DNA of 64,000 nucleotides from Hypericibacter adhaerens. GTDB taxonomy: Bacteria > Pseudomonadota > Alphaproteobacteria > Dongiales > Dongiaceae. The stretch spans positions 5,253,001-5,317,000 of the forward strand of contig NZ_CP042582.1 in the NCBI RefSeq assembly GCF_008728835.1, given 5' to 3'. Positions 1-9,008 of the stretch are shown here, one piece after another (within the stretch, counting starts at the first letter, position 1; each line of letters starts with the position of its first letter). A model generated the notes under the pieces. It worked only from the letters and a program-made list of their open reading frames with translations. It was not told the origin of the DNA and made no database searches. Position numbers and translations under genes: made by a program.

Positions 1-1
1 C

Positions 2-559
2 CGCCAGCGCCCCGACATGCTCTATGCGCTGGACCCGGTGATGGGCGAGCGCCAGGGCGGGCTCTATGTGCCGGCCGAGACCGCCGCGCTCATCAAGCGC
101 GAGCTCCTGGCCGAAGCCGATCTCACCTTCCCCAACATCTTCGAGCTCGACTATCTCTCCGGCAGCCGGGTCGAGACGCTCGAGGACGCGATCAAGGCCT
201 GCGCGGCGATCCGCGCGCAAGGACGGCCCGATCTCACCGTGATCGCCACCGGCATCGAGCGCGTCGACGGCAACCCGCAGGCGATCGAGACCATGGCGGT
301 GGGGCCGCAAGGCGTGTTTCTCGCCACCGCGCGGCGTCACGCGCTCAAGGCGCATGGCACCGGCGACTGCTTCGCCGCCCTCTTCCTCGGCCATTATCTC
401 AAGAACGAGCGCAACCTCGAAGCCTCGCTCGGCATCGCCGCCAGCGCCATGGCCGCGGTGGTCGAGGCGACCGGCGACGCGATGGAGCTGGCGCTCGTCG
501 CCGCGCAGGACGCCTTCGCGAACCCGCCGAAGAAGGCGGTGCTGCAGCGGTTGGGGTAG
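2..559 (+). CDS. pdxY: Pyridoxal kinase, 5' end cut by window
   Basis: This is the C-terminal two thirds of a PfkB/ribokinase-fold pyridoxal kinase, which phosphorylates pyridoxal to pyridoxal 5'-phosphate in the vitamin B6 salvage pathway in the cytosol. The visible part begins near DPVMGE, a conserved PdxK/PdxY segment, and continues to HGTGDCFAALF, the anion-hole/catalytic-base GTGD motif of the superfamily. The reading frame is open to the left edge, so the true start lies outside the window; the first ATG at 17 is internal. The gene stands alone and converges on asd, with a long inverted repeat between them. The kinase assignment is firm. The choice between PdxY and PdxK is less so. Confidence 0.85.
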   Translation, partial: RQRPDMLYALDPVMGERQGGLYVPAETAALIKRELLAEADLTFPNIFELDYLSGSRVETLEDAIKACAAIRAQGRPDLTVIATGIERVDGNPQAIETMAVGPQGVFLATARRHALKAHGTGDCFAALFLGHYLKNERNLEASLGIAASAMAAVVEATGDAMELALVAAQDAFANPPKKAVLQRLG

Positions 560-580
560 GGCGCGCGATCTACTGTTTGT

Positions 581-681
581 TGTCCCCTCCCCCGGAACGG
601 GGGAGGGCTAGGGAGGGGGCTGCGCGATACCAGATACCGAGCGGCCCCCTCCTTAATCCTCCCCCGCCGTGCGGGGGAGGA
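581..681. repeat. Intergenic inverted repeat, family 1 copy A
   Basis: The space between the convergent pdxY and asd genes is filled by G-runs and C-runs. A small hairpin (CCCTCCCCC / GGGGGAGGG) and a second one (CCTCCCCC / GGGGGAGG) lie at the two ends and can also pair with each other across about 100 bp. Closely related arrangements occur at 9009-9136 and 27518-27670, so this is a dispersed genomic repeat rather than a gene-specific terminator, though it could also end transcription of both neighbours. Confidence 0.7.
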
Positions 682-698
682 AACAATGAGTCAGAACC

Positions 699-1712
699 TC
701 AGAGATAATTCTCCGCCAGATGCTCCGCGATCTGCACGGCGTTGAGCGCCGCGCCCTTGCGGAGATTGTCGGAGACCACCCAGAGCGAGAGGCCGTTCGG
801 CACGGTGGGATCGGCGCGCAGACGGCTGACGAAGGTCGCATCGTCGCCGACGCATTCGACCGGCGTGATATAGCCGCCGGGCTCGCGGCGATCCTCGACG
901 ATGATGCCGGGGGCACCCGAGAGCGCCTCAAAGGCCTCTTCGACCGAGATCGGGTTCTCGAACTCGAGATTGACCGCTTCCGAATGGCCGACGAAGACCG
1001 GCGCGCGCACGCAGGTCGCCACCACCTCGATCTCGGGATCGAGGATCTTCTTGGTCTCGACCTTCATCTTCCACTCCTCCTTGGTCGAGCCGTCCTCCAT
1101 GAAGACGTCGATCTGCGGAATGAGGTTGAAGGCGATCTGCTTCGGGAATTTGTGCTTCTCGATGGGCGCCGCCATGTAGATGGCGCGCGTCTGGTTGTAG
1201 AGCTCGTCCATCGCCTCCTTGCCGGCGCCCGAGACCGACTGGTAGGTCGCGACCACCACGCGCTTGATGCGCGCCAGGTCGTGCAGCGGCTTCAGCGCCA
1301 CCACCATCTGGATGGTCGAGCAGTTCGGATTGGCGATGATGTTGCGCCTGGTGTAACCCGCGATCGCGTCCGGATTGACCTCGGGCACCACCAGCGGGAT
1401 CTCGGGATCCATGCGGAAATGCGAGGTGTTGTCGATCACGACGCAGCCGGCCTTGGCGGCGCGCGGCGCATGGATGGCCGAGACCTTGGCGCCCGGCGAG
1501 AACAGGCCGATATCGCAGCCCTTGAAATCGAACTTGGCGAGGTCCTGGCATTTCAGGATCTCGTCCTCGCCGAAGGAGACGTCCTTGCCAACGGACCGCT
1601 CCGACGCCAAGGCGACGACCTCGTCGACCGGAAACTCGCGGTCGGCCAGCGTCTGTAGCATTTCTCGGCCGACATTGCCGGTGGCACCGACGACCGCTAC
1701 CTTGTAACCCAT
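699..1712 (-). CDS. asd: Aspartate-semialdehyde dehydrogenase
   Basis: It reduces aspartyl phosphate to aspartate semialdehyde with NADPH, the branch step toward lysine/diaminopimelate, threonine and methionine. The 337-residue protein opens with MGYKVAVVGATGNVGREML, the dinucleotide-binding glycine motif, and contains ANPNCST, where the cysteine is the catalytic nucleophile. The open frame extends 33 codons further upstream but that stretch is low-complexity and unlike the family; the ATG at 1712 follows a purine-rich stretch and puts the NAD(P) motif at the N-terminus, as usual. It is followed by the inverted repeat at 581-681. It belongs functionally with dapF elsewhere in the window. Confidence 0.95.
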   Translation of the reverse strand: MGYKVAVVGATGNVGREMLQTLADREFPVDEVVALASERSVGKDVSFGEDEILKCQDLAKFDFKGCDIGLFSPGAKVSAIHAPRAAKAGCVVIDNTSHFRMDPEIPLVVPEVNPDAIAGYTRRNIIANPNCSTIQMVVALKPLHDLARIKRVVVATYQSVSGAGKEAMDELYNQTRAIYMAAPIEKHKFPKQIAFNLIPQIDVFMEDGSTKEEWKMKVETKKILDPEIEVVATCVRAPVFVGHSEAVNLEFENPISVEEAFEALSGAPGIIVEDRREPGGYITPVECVGDDATFVSRLRADPTVPNGLSLWVVSDNLRKGAALNAVQIAEHLAENYL

Positions 1713-1830
1713 TGTCTGCTCGCTCTTCTCTGAGGGTGAGGGTGAATTAGGACCGAACTCCGTCCGGCGCAAGCGCCGACGGGTGGGTGGGATGAGGGCG
1801 CGAGGTCGCACCCCGATGGCATCTGCCGCG

Positions 1831-2151
1831 ATGAGCTATGCCGAGTTCTGGCCGCGCTATCTCAAGGCGCATGGCAAGCCCCGGACGCGGCTTTTGCATG
1901 TGATCGGCACCAGCCTCGCCATCGCCAGCCTGGCCTGGGCCGCGATCGCGCTCGATTGGCGCCCGCTCGTCGCCGTGCCGATCCTGGGCTACGGCTTCGC
2001 CTGGGCGGCGCATTTCCTGGTCGAGGGCAATCGTCCTGAAACCTTCGGTCATCCGTTCTATTCGCTCTTCAGCGATCTCCGCATGTGGGGCCTGTGGGTG
2101 ACGGGGCGTCTCGATCGCGAGCTGTCGCGGCTGGGCCTGGGCGCCCGGTGA
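1831..2151 (+). CDS. DUF962/Mpo1-like membrane protein
   Basis: A 106-residue protein with the signature of the DUF962 (Mpo1-like) family: an N-terminal FWPRYLKAHGKPRTRLLH segment, two hydrophobic helices, then HFLVEGNRPETFGHPFYSLFSDLRMW, which carries the conserved histidines. The yeast member Mpo1 is an Fe-dependent dioxygenase acting on 2-hydroxy fatty acids; bacterial members are mostly uncharacterised. The ATG at 1831 starts directly at the family's conserved region; an in-frame ATG at 1816 is possible. The gene diverges from asd and ends just before a strong hairpin. Confidence 0.75.
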   Translation: MSYAEFWPRYLKAHGKPRTRLLHVIGTSLAIASLAWAAIALDWRPLVAVPILGYGFAWAAHFLVEGNRPETFGHPFYSLFSDLRMWGLWVTGRLDRELSRLGLGAR

Positions 2152-2177
2152 GGGGCATCGCGGACCCCAGAAACTCG

Positions 2178-2206
2178 AAGGGCCGCCCCTTTGAGGGGCG
2201 GCCCTT
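2178..2206. terminator. Strong hairpin between convergent genes
   Basis: A perfect 13-bp stem (AAGGGCCGCCCCT paired with AGGGGCGGCCCTT) with a 3-nt loop lies 26 bp after the DUF962 gene and 28 bp after the end of the opposing small secreted-protein gene. There is no long T-run, so it is either a weakly canonical bidirectional terminator or a transcript-stabilising hairpin. Confidence 0.65.
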
Positions 2207-2234
2207 GCGTCAGCTCCGTTCGGAGTGAATGCGC

Positions 2235-2423
2235 TCAGCCGCCCACGCCGCTCTCCGGCTTGGTGGTGTCCGTCTTGGTGGTGGTGTCGGCAACCGTCGA
2301 AGGCACGGGGGCCTGGGACGATGCGCTCGTGGTGTGCGATGCGCCGCAATCGGCGTTGGCCGCGCCGCCGGCAAGGCCCAGCGCGAACAATCCGACCAGA
2401 AGGGTCATGGTCCAACGGGACAT
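2235..2423 (-). CDS. Small secreted or lipid-anchored protein, unknown function
   Basis: The 62-residue product has a clear N-terminal export signal (MSRWTMTLLVGLFALGLAGGAANA, cleavable after ANA). A short Ser/Thr-rich, low-complexity mature part with one Cys (DCGASHTTSAS) follows. No domain is recognisable. The GC-rich third-position use matches the neighbours. The next gene upstream on the same strand is another small exported protein, so the two may be co-transcribed. Assignment as a real gene rests on the signal peptide and the following hairpin. Confidence 0.5.
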   Translation of the reverse strand: MSRWTMTLLVGLFALGLAGGAANADCGASHTTSASSQAPVPSTVADTTTKTDTTKPESGVGG

Positions 2424-2490
2424 GGCAGCCTCCTCGACAGGGTTGACAGAGGGGCCACGCTAAACGATGGCCGCGGGTTCTGTCGAGAAA

Positions 2491-2802
2491 TTATCCGCCG
2501 GAACCGGTCACGGTCGGGTTAACGGGTGTCGCACCGGGGGCGGTCGCCTGCGGCTGCCCTTGATTCTGGAATTGCAAGGCAGGCGGCTTAATTGTCCCGT
2601 ATTTCTTGAGGTAATAGGCCTTGGGCCCGCCGCAGCCGCAGGGCGCGGCCTCTTCGGCCGCCGCTGCGGCTGCCGTCGTCGCCGGGGGCACGGCCGTACC
2701 GGCGCCCGAGCCGCTGTCGGCCCAGACCGCGATGCCGCCGCCCAGCGCCGCCAGCAGGGCCAGCGCCAGGATGAAGAGCCCGTTTTTCCTCGTCAGGGTC
2801 AT
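2491..2802 (-). CDS. Small exported protein with Cys-rich CGCGG motif
   Basis: The 103-residue product begins with an N-terminal signal/anchor (MTLTRKNGLFILALALLAALGGGIAVWA). An Ala/Thr-rich linker, a PCGCGGPKAYYLKKYG segment and a Gln/Pro/Thr-rich tail follow. The paired cysteines could hold a metal or a disulfide, but I do not recognise a family. It lies 68 bp upstream of another small secreted protein on the same strand. Confidence 0.5.
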   Translation of the reverse strand: MTLTRKNGLFILALALLAALGGGIAVWADSGSGAGTAVPPATTAAAAAAEEAAPCGCGGPKAYYLKKYGTIKPPALQFQNQGQPQATAPGATPVNPTVTGSGG

Positions 2803-2849
2803 GGCCGGCAGCTTACCCAGGCCCGGGGGCCGGAGTCACGGGGGGAGCC

Positions 2850-3260
2850 TCAGGCCTCGCCCTTGGGATCGTGGCGGTGATAGACGCAGGCGAGCTTGTT
2901 GCCGTCCGGGTCGCGGACATAGGCGACATAGAAGCTGGGCTCGTAATAGGGCCGCGTGCCGGGCTCGCCCTCGTCGGCGCCGCCATGGGCGAGCGCCGCC
3001 TTGTGGAAGGCGACGACCTCGGCCTCGTTGCGGGCCCTGAGCGCGATCATGGTGCCGTTGCCATGGCCGGGTGCCTTGCCGTCGAAGGGCTTGCAGATCC
3101 AGAAGCTCACGCCCTCGTCATAGCTGGGTCCCCAGCCGGCCCAGCCCTCCGCCGCGTCATGGGACCGCGCATAGCCGAGGGCGCCGAAGACCGCGTCATA
3201 GAAGGCGGCCGAACGGGCGAAATCGCTCACGCCCACCGTCGTGTAGAGAATCAGCGACAT
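2850..3260 (-). CDS. VOC (glyoxalase/bleomycin-resistance) family protein
   Basis: A 136-residue single-module vicinal-oxygen-chelate protein. It shows the typical start MSLILYTTVGVSDFARSAAFYDAVF, a central FWICKPFDG strand, and the C-terminal FYVAYVRDPDGNKLACVYH. The DPDGN-K pattern is characteristic of glyoxalase-like lyases and small-molecule-modifying relatives; substrate cannot be inferred. The open frame extends ten codons upstream, but the ATG at 3260 is preceded by GGAGGAAGGGC, a good ribosome binding site. It is closely similar in design to the VOC gene at 12976-13389. Confidence 0.8.
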   Translation of the reverse strand: MSLILYTTVGVSDFARSAAFYDAVFGALGYARSHDAAEGWAGWGPSYDEGVSFWICKPFDGKAPGHGNGTMIALRARNEAEVVAFHKAALAHGGADEGEPGTRPYYEPSFYVAYVRDPDGNKLACVYHRHDPKGEA

Positions 3261-3333
3261 GCCCTTCCTCCTGCTTGCGGGGCGACCCAAGGGATAGGAA
3301 CGGCGATCGCCTGGAATCGATCCAGGCCCCAGC

Positions 3334-4446
3334 TCAGGCGGCGAGCTTGTCGAGCTCCTTCAGCACCGCGTCGCCCATGCCGGCGGTCGAGACCTTGGTG
3401 GCGCCGGGGGTCATGATGTCGCCCGTGCGGATGCCGGCGCCGAGCGCGTTCGAGACCGCCTTCTCGAGCAGATCCGCATCGGCGCCGAGCGCGAAGGAAT
3501 AGCGCAGCATCATGGCGAGCGAGAGGATGGTCGCGAGCGGGTTCGCCAGGTCCTTGCCGGCGATGTCGGGCGCACTGCCATGGACCGGCTCGTAGAGCGC
3601 GCGGCGCCGGCCGCGTGCGTCGGCGGCGCCCAGCGAGGCCGAGGGCAGCATGCCGAGCGAGCCCGTCAGCATCGCCGCGCAGTCGGAGAGCAGGTCGCCG
3701 AAGAGATTGTCGGTCACGATCACGTCGAACTGCTTGGGCTGGCGCACCAGCTGCATCGCGCAATTGTCGGCATACATGTGCGAGAGCTCGACATCCTTGT
3801 AGTCCGCGTCGTGGAGCTTCTGCACCTCCTCGCGCCAGAGCACGCCCGATTCCATCACGTTGGCCTTCTCGACCGAGCAGACCTTCCGGCCGCGCAGCCG
3901 CGCGAGATCGAAGGCGACCCGCGCCACGCGCTGGATCTCGGGCGTGGTGTAGACCTGCGTGTTGATGCCGCGGCGCGTGCCGTCGGGCAGGGTCTCGATG
4001 CCGCGCGGCTTGCCGAAATAGACGCCGCCGGTCAGCTCGCGCACGATCATGATGTCGAGCCCGTCGACCAGCTCGCGCTTCAGGGAAGAAGCGTCCGCCA
4101 AGGGCCCGAACACGATCGCGGGCCGGAGGTTGGCGAAGAGCTCCATGTCCTTGCGCAGCCGCAGCAGGCCGCGCTCGGGCTTCTTCTCGAAGGGCAGGCT
4201 GTCCCATTTCGGCCCGCCGACGGCGCCCAGCAGCACCGCGTCGGCTTCCATCGCCTCGCCCATGGTCTCGTCGGTCAAGGGCGTGCCGTGCTTGTCGTAG
4301 GAACACCCGCCGACCAGGCCGTGGTTGACGCCGAAGCTGACCGCGCGGCGCTTGGCATACCAGTCGAGCACGCGCTCGACCTGGCGCATCACTTCGGGGC
4401 CGATGCCGTCGCCGGCGAGGATCAGGAGCTTCTTGTTGGCAGCCAC
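3334..4446 (-). CDS. leuB: 3-isopropylmalate dehydrogenase
   Basis: This enzyme catalyses the third step of leucine biosynthesis, oxidative decarboxylation of 3-isopropylmalate with NAD. The 370-residue protein starts [20 protein letters not shown] (the GDGIGPE motif). It carries [14 protein letters not shown], the substrate-binding Arg/Tyr region, then [12 protein letters not shown] with the metal-binding aspartates, and [18 protein letters not shown] near the NAD site. Length matches the family. It follows leuD (105 bp gap) on the same strand, so leuD-leuB probably form one transcript; leuC lies 4 kb away in the same orientation. Confidence 0.97.
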   Translation of the reverse strand: MAANKKLLILAGDGIGPEVMRQVERVLDWYAKRRAVSFGVNHGLVGGCSYDKHGTPLTDETMGEAMEADAVLLGAVGGPKWDSLPFEKKPERGLLRLRKDMELFANLRPAIVFGPLADASSLKRELVDGLDIMIVRELTGGVYFGKPRGIETLPDGTRRGINTQVYTTPEIQRVARVAFDLARLRGRKVCSVEKANVMESGVLWREEVQKLHDADYKDVELSHMYADNCAMQLVRQPKQFDVIVTDNLFGDLLSDCAAMLTGSLGMLPSASLGAADARGRRRALYEPVHGSAPDIAGKDLANPLATILSLAMMLRYSFALGADADLLEKAVSNALGAGIRTGDIMTPGATKVSTAGMGDAVLKELDKLAA

Positions 4447-4551
4447 GGGAGAGTTCCTCGGAAGAGAGGGTGGGTCACGCCGCCCGGCGCGGTCTCAAGG
4501 GCGCGCCGGGCGGGCTCGATGGAAAGGGACGGAAGCGGGCGGAGCGGCGAC

Positions 4552-5157
4552 TCAGAGCCAGGGCTGATCGAGCTTGCGCTTCGCCTCGAAGCTGTCGATG
4601 GCCGAGGCCTTCTGCATGGTGAGGCCGATATCGTCGAGGCCGTTGAGCAGGCAATGCTTGCGGAAGGCGTCGATCTCGAAATGGATCTTGCCGCCGTCGG
4701 GGCCGGTGATCTCCTGCTTCTCGAGATCGATCGAGATGATGGCGTTGGCGCCGCGCTGGGCGTCGTCCATCAGCTTGTCGACCTCGCTCTGCGGCAGCTT
4801 GATCGGCAGGATGCCGTTCTTGAAGCAGTTGTTGTAGAAGATGTCGGCGAAGCTCGGCGCGATCACGCAGCGGATGCCGAAATCCATGATCGCCCAGGGC
4901 GCATGCTCGCGGCTCGAGCCGCAGCCGAAATTCTCGCCCGCCACCAGGATCGAGGCCTTGCGGTAGGCCGGCTGGTTCAGCACGAAATCCGGCTTCTCCT
5001 TGCCCTCGATCGTATAGCGCATCTCCTCGAAGAGATGCTTGCCGAGCCCGGTGCGCTTGATGGTCTTCAGGAACTGCTTCGGGATGATCATGTCGGTATC
5101 GACATTGATCATCGGCAGGGGGGCCGCGACGCCGCGGAGCGTGGTGAATTTCTGCAT
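4552..5157 (-). CDS. leuD: 3-isopropylmalate dehydratase small subunit
   Basis: Small (swivel-domain) subunit that pairs with LeuC to isomerise 2- to 3-isopropylmalate. The 201-residue product begins [30 protein letters not shown]. It contains [15 protein letters not shown], the conserved substrate-recognition loop, and [15 protein letters not shown]. Length and order are standard. It is upstream of leuB on the same strand, while its partner leuC is encoded at 9150-10556 with six unrelated genes between them. Confidence 0.97.
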   Translation of the reverse strand: MQKFTTLRGVAAPLPMINVDTDMIIPKQFLKTIKRTGLGKHLFEEMRYTIEGKEKPDFVLNQPAYRKASILVAGENFGCGSSREHAPWAIMDFGIRCVIAPSFADIFYNNCFKNGILPIKLPQSEVDKLMDDAQRGANAIISIDLEKQEITGPDGGKIHFEIDAFRKHCLLNGLDDIGLTMQKASAIDSFEAKRKLDQPWL

Positions 5158-5231
5158 CGGATCACCTCGGGGGAGGCCGCGGGGGCGAGGGGCTCTTAAG
5201 GGGCCGGCCCCGGCGGCGGAGACCCGTGGTT

Positions 5232-5717
5232 TTAGCCCCTGGACCGGCGGATTACCAGGGTCTTGGCCAGCATGTCATGCAGACCTTGCTTGCGCGGCGT
5301 GAAGGCCACCATCAGGAAACCGATCAGGAACAGGCCGAAAGAGAGGATCTTCGCGAAAAAACGGCCGCTGGCCTGGGCGAAGCTGACACGGTCGCCGTCG
5401 AGATCGATGACCTGGAGCGAAAGGGCCATCTTGCCGAGAGTCGCCTGCTTCGGGCCGCTCTCCATGAGGGCCGCGTAGAGCCAGCTTCCGAGGAACAGGA
5501 TGACTGCCCCCAGCGAGTTGTATTCGAGCTCGGCGCCGATCCCCATGACGCTCTCGGGCACCGAGATATCGCCCATGCCGACCTTCTCATAGACCGGGAT
5601 CACGAAGCTCAGGACCGCCATCACCGCATTGACGATGACGGCATCGATCAGGGAAGCGACCACCCGACGCCAGAATCCGCCATAGCGCAAGGCTCCCGCC
5701 CCGCCCTGTTCCATCAT
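5232..5717 (-). CDS. RDD family membrane protein
   Basis: A 161-residue integral membrane protein of the RDD family. It shows [22 protein letters not shown], the Arg...Asp signature in the first transmembrane helix, and [39 protein letters not shown], the conserved middle segment. A final hydrophobic helix ends in [20 protein letters not shown]. Function of small RDD proteins is generally unclear; some have been linked to ion transport. It sits between leuD and the sensor kinase, all on the minus strand. Confidence 0.85.
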   Translation of the reverse strand: MMEQGGAGALRYGGFWRRVVASLIDAVIVNAVMAVLSFVIPVYEKVGMGDISVPESVMGIGAELEYNSLGAVILFLGSWLYAALMESGPKQATLGKMALSLQVIDLDGDRVSFAQASGRFFAKILSFGLFLIGFLMVAFTPRKQGLHDMLAKTLVIRRSRG

Positions 5718-5931
5718 CGCCCGCCCATCTGCTGTTTCCTTGCCGCCGCTTAATCTTCTTGGTCAACCGTGGCTTGCGGGCCGGACAGGACCGTCCGGTC
5801 TTCGCGCGAGGACCGCCGGCCCGACCTGGGACCAGCCGGCGGAGCATAGGGCAAAGCTGCCGCCTTGGGCAGATGGCTGCGCCAAGAGGGTTAACGCCCC
5901 TCTCGCGCTCCCGTAACCGCGTCGCGGGGGG

Positions 5932-7296
5932 TCAGAGCGGCGGCAGACGCAAAGTCACCTCGGCACCGCCCTGCGGCGCATCGCCGATCTCGAGGCGGCC
6001 GCCATGCGCGCTCATGATGCGCTGGACGATCGCGAGCCCCAGCCCGGCACCGGGCCCCTGGGCGCGCCGCCCGCGATAGAAGCGCTGGGTCACGCGGGCG
6101 CGATCGGCGGGCGCGAAACCGGCGCCACGGTCGCGCACCGCGATGCTGGCGCCGCGGCCGGGCGAGGGCGCGGTCAGATGGATCTCGACCGCCGTATGCG
6201 CGGGCGCATGGGCGAGCGCGTTCTCCACCAGGTTGCGCAGCGCGCGGCGCAGGGCCGCCGCATCGCCGTGAACGGTGACCGGCCGTTCCGCGCCCTGCAG
6301 GAGCAGCTCGCGGTTCTTCGTCAGCGCCAGGGGCGCCATCGCCAGGACGAGATCGAGGGCCAGGGCCGCGAGATCGACATCGTCGCCGACATGAAGGTCG
6401 CGCGCCTCGAGCTCGGCCACCGCCAGCATCTGATCGACCAGGCGGCGCATGCCCGCCAGGTCCTGCTTCAAGGATGCCGCGGCCGCCTTGTCGGGCAGGG
6501 TCTCGATATGGGCCGAGAGCACCGCGAGCGGCGTGCGCAGCTCATGCGCGGCGTCGGCGGCGAATTCGCGCTGATGGCGGAAGCCCTCGGCCAGCCGGTC
6601 GAGCGCGTCGTTGACCGACGCCACGAGCGGCACCAGCTCGGCCGGCAGATCGTCGCTCGGCAGGCGCACGCCCGTCTCGCGCGGCGTGATGCTCGCGGCC
6701 GCCTGGGCCACGCGGCCCAGCGGCGCCAGGCTGCGCCGGATGGTCCAGATCCCGACCAGCAGCGCCGCGACCAGGACCGGCAGCAGCAGCGGCAGGATCT
6801 CGTCGCCCCATTCGTTCACGATGCCGTCGATGAGGCCCGGCACATGGCCGTTCAGCATGACATCGAGCAGCAGGAGCCCCGAGGCCGTGTCGACGCGGCC
6901 GCTGAGCACCGACACCTGCAGCGGGTTCTGGCCGTCGGCCGGAGGCGGCGGTTTCTGCAGCCCCTCCCAGTCGGGCGAGACGGCAAGCACGCTGTCCTGC
7001 TCGTCGCGGACGCGATAGGCGAAGCGGATGTCCGGCGGCAGCCCGACGGCCAGGCGTCCGTCGGGCTCGCGCGCGATCGCGTCCGCCAGCATCCGCAGAT
7101 CGGCCTGGAGCGTCTCGGCCGTCACCTCGGTGCGGTCGTCGCGGCTGTTGATGTAGGGCAGCAGGGCCGCGATCAGGAACGCCGCGACGAAGAGGCCGCC
7201 CAGCCGCCAGGCGAGACGCGACGCCATGCTGCCGGAGGAACGGCGCGAGGATTCCGACGTGACGGAGGGACGCGGCTCCGGCGCGACGGCGGTCAT
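5932..7296 (-). CDS. Sensor histidine kinase
   Basis: The 454-residue membrane kinase has two transmembrane helices (about residues 30-47 and 168-186) flanking a periplasmic region of about 120 residues, and a HAMP linker follows the second helix. The HisKA H-box FAADAAHELRTPLAVLSAH carries the phosphorylated His near residue 250. The HATPase_c boxes are NLVENALAHAP (N), RDRGAGFAP (G1) and GAGLGLAI (G2). It phosphorylates the response regulator encoded directly upstream, with which it overlaps by 4 bp (ATGA), implying translational coupling. The periplasmic sensor region has no recognised fold; an envelope or metal signal is plausible but unproven. Confidence 0.93.
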   Translation of the reverse strand: MTAVAPEPRPSVTSESSRRSSGSMASRLAWRLGGLFVAAFLIAALLPYINSRDDRTEVTAETLQADLRMLADAIAREPDGRLAVGLPPDIRFAYRVRDEQDSVLAVSPDWEGLQKPPPPADGQNPLQVSVLSGRVDTASGLLLLDVMLNGHVPGLIDGIVNEWGDEILPLLLPVLVAALLVGIWTIRRSLAPLGRVAQAAASITPRETGVRLPSDDLPAELVPLVASVNDALDRLAEGFRHQREFAADAAHELRTPLAVLSAHIETLPDKAAAASLKQDLAGMRRLVDQMLAVAELEARDLHVGDDVDLAALALDLVLAMAPLALTKNRELLLQGAERPVTVHGDAAALRRALRNLVENALAHAPAHTAVEIHLTAPSPGRGASIAVRDRGAGFAPADRARVTQRFYRGRRAQGPGAGLGLAIVQRIMSAHGGRLEIGDAPQGGAEVTLRLPPL

Positions 7297-7970
7297 GCGT
7301 CGCCGTCGGCCATCAGATAGCCGATGCCGCGCAGCGTGTGGATCTGCGCGCTGGCGCCCGCCTCGGCCAGGCGCCGGCGCAGCCGCGAGACCAGCACCTC
7401 GAGCGCGTTCGGCTCGACCTCGCCGGCGAGGCCGTAGATCGCGTTCTCCAGCGCCGATCTGGCGATCGCGCGGCCGCTGCGCCGGATCAGCGCCTCGAGC
7501 AGGTCGGTTTCGCGCCGCCCCAACGCCAGCGTCTCGCCGCCGACGGTGACGGTGCGGTTCTCGGCGTCGAAGCGGAGATTGCCGAGCTCGATGTCGCGGC
7601 CGAGCACGGCGCCCGGCCGGCGCAGCAGCGCCCGCAGCCGCGCCGCGAGCTCGGCGATCTCGAAGGGCTTGATCAGGTAGTCGTCGGCGCCGCCATCGAG
7701 GCCCTTGACCCGGTCGCCCAGCTCGCCCCGCGCAGTGGTGACGAGGATGGGCGTGGCGTCGTTCCTCGCCCGCAGGCGCTTCAGCAGATCGAGCCCGTCG
7801 CCATCGGGCAGCCCCAGATCGAGCAGGATAGCGTCGAACCGCATCGTCGCGAGGGCCGCCTCCGCATCCTCGATCGATCCGACATGATCGACCGCGAATC
7901 CCTCCGCCCCCAATCCCTTCGCCAGGAACAGGGCGAGACGGTCATTGTCCTCGATGAGCAGCAGGCGCAT
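7293..7970 (-). CDS. OmpR/PhoB-family response regulator
   Basis: The 225-residue two-domain regulator has a receiver domain starting MRLLLIEDNDRLALFLAKGL. The acidic pocket is in IEDND, the phosphoacceptor Asp in DAILLDLGLPDGDG, and the Lys switch in LIKPFEIAELAARL. A C-terminal winged helix follows (LGRRETDLLEALIRRSG... VEPNALEVLVSRLRRRL... IHTLRGIGYLM). The open frame extends upstream to 8057, but the receiver begins at the ATG at 7970. It forms a coupled pair with the sensor kinase that follows it. Confidence 0.95.
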   Translation of the reverse strand: MRLLLIEDNDRLALFLAKGLGAEGFAVDHVGSIEDAEAALATMRFDAILLDLGLPDGDGLDLLKRLRARNDATPILVTTARGELGDRVKGLDGGADDYLIKPFEIAELAARLRALLRRPGAVLGRDIELGNLRFDAENRTVTVGGETLALGRRETDLLEALIRRSGRAIARSALENAIYGLAGEVEPNALEVLVSRLRRRLAEAGASAQIHTLRGIGYLMADGDA

Positions 7971-8053
7971 GGGCTCGCGGGCGGGTGGTTTCGCGGACGC
8001 GCTACTCTGCACCGCGCATCGGGGCTTTAGCGAGGCGAAAGCGGGGGCGCGAG

Positions 8054-8084
8054 CCACCCGCGAATGGGATCGATTCGCGGGTGG
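8054..8084. terminator. Hairpin between small exported-protein gene and response regulator
   Basis: A perfect 12-bp inverted repeat (CCACCCGCGAAT / ATTCGCGGGTGG) with a 7-nt loop lies just after the stop of the small exported-protein gene. It sits about 85 bp upstream of the response-regulator start. No T-run follows on the minus strand. It may separate the two minus-strand units or act as a regulatory palindrome for the two-component operon. Confidence 0.45.
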
Positions 8085-8109
8085 CGGATCGCCGGCGGTC
8101 GATCGGTTC

Positions 8110-8397
8110 CTAGAGTCCCAGGAGCTTCTTCGCCTTGTCCACCTGGCTGATGCAATCCTCCTCGTCGCCCTCGTCGGCCAGCTCGTCCTTCGCCTCGGCC
8201 AGATAGTTGAGCGCCTTCTCCTTCTTCGCGGCGTCGGCCTGCTGGTTGGCGGCCTGGGTCACGGCCGCGATCTCCTTCTCGCAGCTCGGCCCCTCCGCCC
8301 AGGCCGGCGACAAGGCACAGGCGAATCCCAAACCGAGGATCGCGGCGGCGAAGCCCAGCGTGGCGACGGAAGGAGCGAGGGTGCGGATGATGGACAT
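8110..8397 (-). CDS. Small periplasmic helical protein
   Basis: The 95-residue product has a long signal peptide ending ACALSPAWAEG, then a charged helical mature part of about 60 residues (EIAAVTQAANQQADAAKKEKALNY...). Two cysteines (SCEKE and EDCISQ) could form a disulfide. No family is recognised. It lies upstream of the two-component pair on the same strand, separated by the 8054-8084 hairpin, so a link as a small periplasmic accessory is possible but only positional. Confidence 0.6.
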   Translation of the reverse strand: MSIIRTLAPSVATLGFAAAILGLGFACALSPAWAEGPSCEKEIAAVTQAANQQADAAKKEKALNYLAEAKDELADEGDEEDCISQVDKAKKLLGL

Positions 8398-8509
8398 GAT
8401 GATCGAACCTCCTTGGGGGATGGGGAAGCGCCGTTCCGATCCGGATCGGCGCCAGGAGGGTGCGCAGACGCGCCTGTCGCGAAGCTGACGGACGGCGAGG
8501 GCCCGCTTG

Positions 8510-8995
8510 CTAGTGCAAGAGCTTTGTCACATCCGCGACCGGGACCACGAGCCCGCCCCGCGTGCGCCAATCGCGGCGGCGGACGACGCGGTAGCCGCAG
8601 CGCTCGTAGAAGGGCAGGGCCGAGAGACTGGCGCCGATCCCGACCGCGCGGTGTCCCGTTCTCGCGATTTCCCCCTCCGCCAGGCCCAGCAGGCGGCGCG
8701 CGATGCCGCGGCCCGCGAAACCGGGCAGAACGTAGAGGGCGATCACCTCGTCGCCATGCCAGGAGCAGAAGGCCACCACGCCGGCGCCATCGGCCTCGGC
8801 CAGCAATATCCGCTCGCCCCACTCGTCCATCGCCCGGCGATAGCGGTCGGGATAGAGGCCGCTCGCCCAGCTCTCCAGATCGGCGCGCGAATAGACGGGA
8901 TGCCGGATGCCGCGGATGGAGTCGCGATGCACCCGCTCGATGAAGGGCGCATCGCCGGGGGTGGCGGGGCGGATGCGGATGAGGGTCGAAGACAT
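8510..8995 (-). CDS. GNAT-family N-acetyltransferase
   Basis: A 161-residue single-domain GNAT acyltransferase. The N-terminal strand IRIRPATPGDAPFIERVHRDSI, the acetyl-CoA pyrophosphate loop LPGFAGRGIARRLL (Q/R-x-x-G-x-G/A pattern) and the C-terminal LPFYERCGYRVV are typical. The HGDEVIALYVLPGF strand immediately precedes the cofactor loop. Substrate is not predictable. It sits alone on the minus strand between the small exported-protein gene and a long inverted repeat. Confidence 0.88.
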   Translation of the reverse strand: MSSTLIRIRPATPGDAPFIERVHRDSIRGIRHPVYSRADLESWASGLYPDRYRRAMDEWGERILLAEADGAGVVAFCSWHGDEVIALYVLPGFAGRGIARRLLGLAEGEIARTGHRAVGIGASLSALPFYERCGYRVVRRRDWRTRGGLVVPVADVTKLLH

Positions 8996-9008
8996 GGACG
9001 GAGTCTGT

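Noticed and set aside
3580-5199. A 539-codon plus-strand frame opposite leuB and leuD
   Set aside because: It is antisense to two firm genes and has the same composition artefact, with no family match.
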